Assembly: GCA_942159475.1 (NCBI GenBank)
Contig: OW804096.1
Span: 138,693,972-138,757,971, forward strand
Reading direction: 5' to 3'
From: Sthenelais limicola
Lineage: Eukaryota > Annelida > Polychaeta > Phyllodocida > Sigalionidae
DNA: 64,000 bases
The notes under the pieces are model-generated. The model was not told the origin of the DNA, did not search any database, and saw only the letters and a program-made list of their open reading frames with translations. This document shows, in pieces, positions 24,342 through 32,871 of this stretch; position 1 is the first letter of the stretch, and every line of letters begins with the position of its first letter. Made by a program: the position numbers and the translations under genes.

Positions 24342-24758
24342 CTGTAATGGACATGAAGCACAGAATAATTTACATTAATGCATTAAGGATCAAATCTTGT
24401 TTTAAGGATAAAAATTATATATCAGAAATGTTTTATAGTTCCATATTGACTATTTAGGATCAAGATGATATCAAAGGGATTTTGGGTTTGGAAGTGGATC
24501 TCAATTGTGAAAACTTTGACTTGTTAGTGTTTAAAACTAAAATTAAAAATAGAGAATTTATGAATTTTGAAAAGATGTTTTGTCAAGATGACTATGCTGA
24601 ACAGCTAAGCTTTGAATTTCTCTAGTGACAAATAGTCATAAACAGCAATTTATTAGAAAAGAAATAGGTACTTATGTGTGCGGGGTTTAGCATTTTGGAA
24701 ACAGCAATTCATTAGAATAGAAATAGGTCCTTATGTATGCAGGATCTAGCATCCTTAC

Positions 24759-24863
24759 CTGCATTGCCTGAGTATCCACCAACTGTCAAGGGAAAGCCAT
24801 CCTCCTCTGAACCAATACTGAAACTTGAATATTGAGCATAATACGTTGTCGTAGGTTCTTCAA
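24759..24863 (-). CDS. FREP exon 4, 3' part (after the LINE)
   Basis: It resumes the fibrinogen domain: EEPTTTYYAQYSSFSIGSEE followed by PLTVGGYSGNAG, ending before donor GTAAGG in phase 1. The last codon joins exon 5 as Gly in the conserved AGDSL motif. The trinucleotide TTG (minus strand) at 24863-24861 is repeated at 30556-30554 and is the candidate target-site duplication. Confidence 0.8.
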
Positions 24864-24881
24864 ATGATATCATCTCTCATA

Positions 24882-25112
24882 TCATATCTGAGTGATATTA
24901 CATATACCCACGTTAATCATTATGATTTTGGGCCTATTAATGCGAATCATATTAACTGCCACCTCCCGTACCCTCTGGTATGTTAGTCCCCCGATGGCAA
25001 TGACCCTAACTCTAGATAAAGGCATGACTCTCCTTAAGTCTTCCTCCAAGCCCCGTCCTCTGGAGTCGGAGACAACAAGCAAATCCAGCCTTTGCATGCT
25101 GACAGCTGTCAC
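24882..25112 (-). pseudogene. SGNH-hydrolase-like ORF, N-terminal fragment (LINE)
   Basis: It begins MTAVSMQRLDLLVVSDSRGR, then GLEEDLRRVM. The SDSRGRGLE block corresponds to the catalytic-Ser block I of SGNH/GDSL hydrolases and matches the full-length ORF at 52096-52713 (LVVSDSRGRGLEN). Similarity continues to the GICN motif and then stops at the insertion edge, so the C-terminal Asp-His block is missing. It lies 37 bp downstream of the NADAR ORF, the same order as in the longer LINE. Confidence 0.7.
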
Positions 25113-25149
25113 AAGTTCAATCCAATATATGCAAGCTTGTTATAATGTT

Positions 25150-26559
25150 CTACACTTTAGCCTTTACCCTTTTGTTCAAGAAAGATTGTTTCACACGGTC
25201 TAGAATCTTCCCAAATCTGTTCTCTCCCTTGAAGAAACGTGAATTTAGTTTCTCTTGTGCGCCATCTTTGTTTTGCTTGACGCTGGGGTAACGGAAACCA
25301 GTACCCCATTTGGGAGATGTCGTAATCTCGAAGAAATGAACAGCTGGCTGATCCTCCACTAGAATCTTTCTTAAGACAGGATTTTGGCGAAATTTCTCTG
25401 TTACTATTTCTTCTAATACCTTCTCTTGCGTGTTAATCCATTCAGGATTTTCTGGGATATTTTCACCAAGCCTTTTGACGACAACTGGGTTTGCTACGCG
25501 CCGTATATGTTCAGCTAAACTAGGGTTTCCTGACTTGAAAGCTTTTGTAGCTTGATAACAGTGTTCTGCTGACGAATACATCTTGTTTTTATAGCGAAAT
25601 GATGCAGGGTAAAAGTTAGAATAAATGGCGTGTTCACCCTTAAAACCTAAGCCATCTTCATCTATTTGTACTGTCATTGCGTCACCTGGCCGGCAGCCAG
25701 CCGGCAGGAGATGTAGGTCGTGTACCGTAAATGATTTTTCATTTATGCGTATGTGGTTTAATACTAGCTCGGCTGGCTTGTTATGAATTCTCAGCAATGT
25801 ATGACAGTTCTTGAGGAGTTCGAAATTTCCATCAAATTTGTCAGTACCCAACTTATTAAACCATACCTCACAACATTTGGTTTGATCCCGAATCAGATCT
25901 GCTTTGGAAACGATTTTTCTTTTTATTTCTGTTGACTCAAGCTCTACGTACACTGCCCTGATATCATGAATGCGTGCTACTCCTATCCTATAGACTGATT
26001 TTATATAGCTTTGTTTGAAAGCTGGGTCAGTAGTAAGCAACATTTGGAATATTTCATCACCAATATTTTCAGTGAAATTATGAATCTCTTGATTTTTTTG
26101 CAATGAAGATCTAGGCTTGCCATTTACATTCATCCATGGTTCCCTGAAACCCTCTACTATAAGATATGGATTATCTTCTTGAGGTGGGGTCGTAATGTCC
26201 ACTCTTCTTGCTTGATTTAAAGTGGACTGTGCGTTTTTTACCAGTAAGTCGATACTAACTCTCTGTGCCTCTAATGCCTTGATCGCTGTTGCTTGCTCTT
26301 TCAATTCCCCAGTTATAAATTCCGATAGATTTGCAATATCATTTTCCAAAGCAGGAACCACTTGGCCTGCGAACGATTCATTATTTTTTTGCAATGATAG
26401 TTCATTTTCGATTTGGGATTTCAGTTGTTTAACTTCACCAGAAATACTTTGTATGCTTTCATCCACTGAAAAAGCTAACTGATTCACTTTGTTTACTTGT
26501 AAGTGAGAAGCCTGAGATGAGGCTAGGGATCTTTTTATGTCCGATACACTGTTCTCCAA
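25150..26559 (-). pseudogene. LINE ORF1: coiled coil, RRM-like and NADAR domain (5'-truncated copy)
   Basis: About 470 codons, open to TAG/TAA-type stop at 25150. The 5' end is lost at the inversion junction near 26565, where an in-frame TGA precedes. Residues about 1-115 are coiled coil (QSISGEVKQLKSQIENELSL). About 150-290 is an RRM-plus-C-terminal-domain-like region as in LINE ORF1 proteins. About 303-455 is a NADAR domain: FKGEHAIYSNFYPASFRYKN, then MYSSAEHCYQATKAFKSGNP, EKFRQNPVLRKIL and PKWGTGFRYPS. NADAR proteins include YbiA-like N-glycosidases and ADP-ribosyl-guanine hydrolases; the conserved Glu of the S-x-E-H-x-Y-Q motif is present. It is diverged from the copy at 50196-52016. Confidence 0.78.
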
Positions 26560-26976
26560 AGCCAGGTCAGGTCAGGTTGTGTGTGCAGAATGGACAGTTA
26601 GAACGATCGAATGTTATATTGTGGAATGATGAAAAACATTATTGTTCAAGAATTCCTCTGCATGTTGACAAACCATATATTATATTACCTTAAAATTGGT
26701 GGAAGTTATATATTTTGGTTGGAAGACCTCGTAGCAAAAAATATATAAAATTTCACAAGCTTATCAAGCTTATTAAGCTTATCAAGCATTATTTGTTGAA
26801 TAAGGTAGTTCAGTGCTTATAGGTTCTATACCTCATTTGACAAGGAAGTACCAAGTTAAGATTTATGTTATGTATATAGGCACAAACATGAAGGTGCCTA
26901 TTGTTTACTGTTTTGTACCTATGAAAAATGTCACACTACTACTGGATAAAAATCCGGACAGCATGTTAACGCAAAA

Positions 26977-29878
26977 ATGTATAAGCCAAAGGTCCAAAAG
27001 AGTGGAGAGTTAGATGAACAAGAACTTAGTCAATGTAAAGGTCTGAAATTGGGGTCATGGAATATTAGAAGTCTGCCACCGAAAATAATGCAAGTCACAT
27101 CTTTTATAGAATCCTCTAAAATTGATATACTATCACTTCAAGAGACATGGTTGCACAAAGACATTCATAATAATCAAATCTTTGTGGATGGTTACCACAT
27201 ATGTCGACATGATAGGAAGCTCAAAAAGAGAGGTGGAGGACTGATAACATTTATTAAGGATGATTTTATTGTAGATGAAATGTCCTATAAAAACTTAAAT
27301 GTATCAGATAAAAACTTAGAAGCACAAGTAATTGAATGTCATAAAGACAAGTCCAAATTAAAAACCATGATTATCATAAATTCTTACCGCCCACCCCAGG
27401 GCCAGATTAAGGAAGGAATAAACTCATTAAGAGAAATCCTTGAAAAAATAGATATAAAAAAAGAAATATACCTGATGGGAGACTTCAATATAGACCATGG
27501 TTCCAAACATTTAGAACTAATAAAGCATTTTGGCCTCTCACCTTCAATAAATACTCCAACTAGAGTGAGCAAGAAATCTGCATCAATCATAGATCAGATA
27601 TTCACAAATTGCAAATGTGTGATAAGGTCGGGCACAATTAATAATAACAGTAGTGACCACTTCCCAACGTTTATAGTAAAGAAAAAAGAAAGAAATAGGT
27701 ATCAAAGGGGCAATGTTACTGCCCGTCAATGGAAATCATTAGATATAAAAATTCTTCAGCAAATATTACGTGACTTAGACTGGACTCAACTGTATGAGTC
27801 AAGAGATGTGGATGAATGTTGGGAAATAATACTGAATAGAATAAACTTATATCTAGATAGAATGTGTCCTATAAAAACATTTAAAGGTGTAAGAGAGAGA
27901 CCTAGGTGGTACACTCCTCAATTGGTAGAGATGTCCAAAGAGAGAGACAAAGCGTTTAAGTTAGCTAGAACCTCGAAAAATCCTGAAGATTGGAATAAAG
28001 CCAAAATATTAAGAAATCAATTAAATTCAAAAGTACAGAAAATGAAAATAAATCACCTACGCGAAGAATTAACCAAAGATCCCACAAATGGTAAACATTT
28101 TTGGGCCACTATAAACCCTCTAATAAGGCCAGAAAAATTAAAAAAAGACCAAAATATAAGCCTGATTGGGCTGGATGGTAGCTTAAAAACAGGGGAAGAT
28201 GTCCCGCCCCTGATGAATGATTTCTTTGCAACAGTAGGAGATAACTTGGCGAGGAAAATTGAACCCCTTAACAATGAAGAACGTGGCAAAATTCCGCAAA
28301 CAGTTCAGGATTTTTCATCTGAGGATAGCGAAAAATTCACATTTACAGAATTAACAATTGATGAAGTAGTAAAACTGATTAAAAAAGCCAGGGAATCAAA
28401 GGCCTCGGGTATTCCTTACCTACCCACAAGGGTGTTAAAACCTTGTCTGCTAGCGTTATCACATCAATTCACTTATTTATGTAACCTTTCCTTAACCTTG
28501 AATAAAATACCAGCTGAATTTAAAGCAGCAACTATCACACCACTATATAAAAATGGATCTAAAACAGATAAATCAAATTACAGACCTATTAGCATCATCA
28601 AGTTACCAGCGAAAATACTGGAAAAAGCTGTTAATAATCAATTATATGCCTACTTAGAAGATAGCAATTTGTTATATGATCATCAATATGGTTTTAGAGC
28701 AAAACACTCTATAAATCAAGCTCAACATAGGTTATTTCATCATACATATCAAAGTGTTAATAATAAGAAAAAATCCATCTTAGCTTTTCTTGATTTCAAA
28801 AAAGCGTTCGATACGGTGGATCATAATATACTTTTGCAGAAACTTACTAGGTTCAATATACATGATAATGTGGTGGAATGGTTTAAAGATTATTTGTCTA
28901 ATAGAATACAGAGAGTTAATAAAAATGGTTTTATATCGGAACAAAAGGAGGTTACTTGTGGGGTACCTCAGGGGACCAGTTTGGGGCCTTTGCTCTTCCT
29001 CCTGTACATTAACGATCTAAATACTTATATATCTAAGGTTAATATACAACATTTCGCTGACGATACAGTCTTGTACATATCAGATGTATCCAAAAATGTA
29101 GCAGAACAGCACTTGCAGGCTGATCTAGACATGGTCAACTTATGGTGTAGAGAAAATAAAATATCTATCAATGTTAAAAAAAAGCAACATTATGGAAATC
29201 CTTCCCCCTAAAAATATTAAGAAAAATGGAAATTACCCGATGGATACCGACAGATTTATGTTTAAAATTGGAAATGTCACGATGGATTATTGTCAAAATT
29301 ATACATACTTAGGTATTGACATCGACAACCAACTTAACTTCAAACAACACCTGACTCAAAAAATATCTCAAGCCAATAATAGGCTAAGAGCCATAAAAAA
29401 GATTCATCGATCATTAACTCCAAATAATATCATAACACTGTATAAGGTTTCAGTAAGGCCCATTTTTGATTTTGGGGATTTCCTATATAATGTAGCTCCA
29501 AAAAATCTTCTAGATAAGCTACAGATTATACAAAACACATTTATTAGATTGGCTTTTAACTTAGATAAAAGAGAAAATGTTATAGATAAACATGAAGCCT
29601 TGGGTATATCAATGTTAGAATTAAGGAGGAAACATCATATGCTGGATATAGCATTTGAGCTAAGCCAAGATGTATTTTTTGTAGATAGAAGACCTGTGAA
29701 TCTTCGCTCACTAGCTAAAGGAAAAATGTTATTAGTGCCTATACCTCACTCGGAAAGAGTGAAAAAATCTTTATTATATGTATTACCTGTATTATGGAAT
29801 GACCTTTCTGAAAAAGGTAGATCTTGTTCCTCAATAGAGGAATTTAGAGAATATGTAGTAGACAATGTCTTAGAGTAA
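26977..29878 (+). pseudogene. LINE ORF2: endonuclease-reverse transcriptase with one frameshift
   Basis: Residues about 1-230 form an AP-type endonuclease (KLGSWNIRSLPPK, LSLQETWL, YLMGDFNIDHG, NSSDHFPT). RT follows with SNYRPISIIKLPAKILEKA, DHQYGFRAKHS, AFLDFKKAFDTVDHN, CGVPQGTSLGPLLFLLYIND and catalytic IQHFADDTVLY. The first frame stops at 29211. Coding continues in another frame from about 29171 to 29878 (thumb and C-terminal region, YTYLGIDIDNQLNFK). The switch lies at an A8 run (about 29177-29184), typical of a 1-nt indel. Start at 26977 is by ORF only. The copy is otherwise well preserved. Confidence 0.82.
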
Positions 29879-30553
29879 CTGTGTGTATACAATAAAAGAA
29901 TTATAAGGCATGAGCCCTGGAAGATAGTAATATGAAAAATAAATACAGTATTAAATATAGTACTAACTTTTATGTGAGATACTGAATGTAGTTTTTCATG
30001 TATCAGAATGGAGCGAAAAGATAACTTACTCTTGGTATGTGAATCCAAGTACAGCACCCCAGCATGAGTAAAAATATAAAGCTACTGCATGCATGGGGAA
30101 AATTCTATGTATAGAATAACGGGTTGTTAGGTACAGTTTTGATTTATTATTGTACAAATACGTATAAAGTTAAATTGTCAAATTATCAAATATAAGATTG
30201 TTTAAAGTAACGGATTTGTGGAGTGTAAAATTGTAGTTTGCATAGAGAATGCTAATAATTATTGTTAAAAATCCTCCACATATTGCGGAAGGATTTATTA
30301 GTATGGTTTACAATGTATGATATTAGTAATAATAGTAATATCACTCCAGCCTAGAGAAAAAAAAAAAAAAAAAAAGAGAGACCCAACTGATAATAAATAA
30401 CGATACTCAAACTTGTTGGAATTGGGTGGCCTGGAAGATCTGCTTTAAGTATCAGAGGGTATTATTTCTATCTCAATTAATTTAAACATCCTTTTCTGAA
30501 AATTGCACGAATGTATATGTTTACTGCTGGAATAAAAATATTACAATACAATA
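29879..30553 (+). other. LINE 3' UTR and tail
   Basis: Non-coding sequence after ORF2. It contains a run of about 20 A at 30357-30376, followed by another 180 bp ending TAAAAATATTACAATACAAT. The latter looks like the short-repeat tail of CR1/L2-type LINEs and abuts FREP exon 4. The internal A-run could mark readthrough past a first polyadenylation site. Confidence 0.55.
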
Positions 30554-30710
30554 CAATCTCCACACGAAGTGCCAAATTATAGTGAGTAGAAAGTTGGTGA
30601 AGGCGCCATAGACCCAGCCAGTGTTCCTCTTCAATATCACCAAAACCATGAGCATAATCCTCCCAGTCTCTATAGAAGTCAAGGCTTCCATTATATCTCC
30701 TCTGGAATAC
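30554..30710 (-). CDS. FREP exon 4, 5' part (before the LINE)
   Basis: Acceptor TTCTACAG at 30713-30711. It encodes VFQRRYNGSLDFYRDWEDYA, then HGFGDIEEEHWLGLWRLHQL and LALRVEI, the most conserved core of fibrinogen domains. The codon after Ile is cut by the LINE. The exon resumes at 24860 in frame (EEPTTTYYAQY). Confidence 0.85.
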
Positions 30711-30957
30711 CTGTAGAAAGTAAAAGCTCTTTAATTAAAGTTTAGATGGTTCTCACGGATAACAATTAGCCTCAACTTTGCTATCAAATTCCATGGTTCA
30801 AGAGTATAGTTTATATTACAATATTAAAAACAATGGTAATAGTGCTCAATGGTTGTTAGGTTAATTATAGCAATCATAGCGCAGTGAGTATTATTAACAT
30901 AATTACAGAATTTGCAACCTATGGATTCACAAGTGACAAAATAAATGTTTTACTTGC

Positions 30958-31064
30958 CATCCAATTTCCACTGTCCCTGCTGAGGCACATGGCTCTATAG
31001 CTTGGTTGGCCAGCTATTGGTGTAATGGTGGCAACACCAGAAACTCTGTCACAATGTCTGGGTA
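30958..31064 (-). CDS. FREP exon 3: start of fibrinogen domain
   Basis: Acceptor TTTTTAG; 107 nt. It encodes the FReD N-terminus (PRHCDRVSGVATITPIAG, then YRAMCLSRDSGNWM), where fibrinogen domains have the first disulfide Cys and the GGWTVFQRR approach. The only donor that keeps the frame is GCAAGT right after the ATG codon, a GC-AG intron. Joining there gives GNWM-VFQRR, matching the family. Confidence 0.75.
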
Positions 31065-31357
31065 CTAAAAAGGGAAATATTTAGTGTTTTAAATAATTTT
31101 ATTTGAATTTAGAAAATGATCTATATTCTCATGAGATCCAAATATATCGCATGGGTTTGATATTATATTAAATTAGAGAATTCTTTATTTGTCTTAATTA
31201 TAACTATAAATATAACTTATTACACTTTAATGAAAAGATGTGCAACTTCACCAAATAATTTGATAAAATTCTTTAGATTTTCATAAGATTATTATATTTG
31301 TTGTTACCATTTAATATTTTTTCATCCCAGTAGAAGAGAAGAATTAATGTGTGTTAC

Positions 31358-31406
31358 CTGTATTGCTTACAATTTGATCTAGCAGCTCCTGTTGTTTCCT
31401 GAAATT
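31358..31406 (-). CDS. FREP exon 2: short coiled-coil exon
   Basis: A 49-nt exon between acceptor ATATTTCAG and donor GTAACA. It encodes NFRKQQELLDQIVSNT plus one base, continuing the coiled coil. Phase 0 entry and phase 1 exit match exons 1 and 3. The alternative acceptor 8 nt downstream would break the frame. Confidence 0.65.
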
Positions 31407-31606
31407 CTGAAATATTTGAAAATACCAAATAAAATGTTGTTATTTTAAATTGGGTGATATTATGATTTTTGAAGACTGGAAGTAGAATCACAGAAGAAAA
31501 GAGAGATATTCATAGCAAATTGTATATGACAAATGCTAGCTCAATAGTTGAAATATCTTTGTCATAGTATATTGTAATTAATAGTGGTAATACATATTAG
31601 TAGTAG

Positions 31607-32008
31607 TGTAATGTCCAATGAAAGCTTAAGCGACTATGAACTATTTCAATCAAACAACACAAACACAGGAACTGTCGGTCCTTGCCAGCTGCTGAGTTTA
31701 TTGCCCCACAAGCTCAGGGATGACCATGTATTCTCGGATACATTCGCCAACCTCTAGTCGGCTGACTCAATGGAAACTCATGATAATAATACAATAAGGC
31801 AAATGGTAGTCAAATACACAAACACAGGACACACTGTCATATAGAATGAAAATAATAAAAATGCACACCAACACACACAAGCGACACCTATTGATAAGTA
31901 CACAAAGTAGTAAGCACATTCGGTTCTCACACAAAACCGTCCGAGTGGATCCGGCCCACTCGGCTAACTGAACCGACTTCATTCAGATCATTCGGATCAA
32001 GTACTACA
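31607..32008 (-). repeat. 3' LTR of gypsy-2 (402 bp)
   Basis: The second copy of the LTR. Differences from the 5' copy are seen only near the outer end (minus-strand CATTGGACATT versus CATCGGACATT, and one nearby transition). Confidence 0.92.
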
Positions 32009-32027
32009 ATGCCCCTCCCTTTCTTCT
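32009..32027 (-). promoter_or_regulatory. Polypurine tract of gypsy-2
   Basis: Just before the 3' LTR the minus strand reads GAAGAAAGGGAGGGGCAT, the expected plus-strand primer. Confidence 0.75.
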
Positions 32028-32871
32028 AAAAGGAGGGAACAACCGATTTAGACACCAATACATGCAAAAGTGGCTAATACATAAAAGGTTGTTATACAGG
32101 CAAAAATCATGGAATGTAATATAAGGTGTACAACTTCAAACAACAACATCAGACACACAATACACAAGTATAAGGAATCCATACCGAACATCATCAAATA
32201 CAATATACTTACTGGCGTAACTTGTTTGCAACCAGTAGAAAGAAGAATGGTATAAAAGTACAAAACACATACGATTATAGAGGTCTCTTAAAACCAAATG
32301 TCCATTCCTTGTGTGACGAATAAAAGTTCCGATAACATCCTTGATGAAATACTCGTTTCTTCATTGTAACTGTCTCTGATATAAGGTAACATCCAGGTAA
32401 TAGTGTCCAATTGTTGTTTGTTTCACAGTGTAGTCCTATAGTAAGTCTTTCACTCTGCTCAGCAGCGATTATAGATGAAAAATCACAGGCACCAGTCCGA
32501 CGTAAGGTCCAAGTAACAACCTTTCAACAGCAGCGACATCTTCACGAGCGATCTTCACTCCTCCAGTAGTACTGCATCCGACCCGACTGCAAAACGTCCT
32601 TCACATCTCAACGAATCAAACCACCAACTTTCAGACCGACCTTATGGTAATACCTTCAAACAAACTGCTGATAAGTATCCTCCTGCTGAGAAGCTTCCTC
32701 CTCATCTGATTTCAGCACTTCATCCTCATCAAAATCTTACAAATTCTCCGTCTTAGATACCTCAGCTTCCCAACCAGTGTCTGAGTCTTTCGTAGCGACA
32801 GAAGTATCCCCACTGTACACACTATTTAGATCAATCAGGGGATCAGCTGATTTCTCCAAAGTGGCTCCAGC

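Larger units (their letters stand above)
24864..30553 (+). mobile_element. CR1/L2-like LINE with inverted 5' half, inserted in a FREP exon
   Basis: The left third (24864 to about 26565) encodes ORF1 (NADAR) and the start of an SGNH ORF on the minus strand. The right part (about 26565-30553) encodes endonuclease-RT and the 3' UTR on the plus strand. This order (antisense 5' half with its more 3' end outermost, then sense 3' half) is what twin-primed reverse transcription produces. The right end is a short ATTAC/AATAC-rich tail. Flanks are FREP exon 4 on both sides with a possible 3-bp duplication (CAA on the plus strand). An insertion of one LINE next to another is the alternative. Confidence 0.75.
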
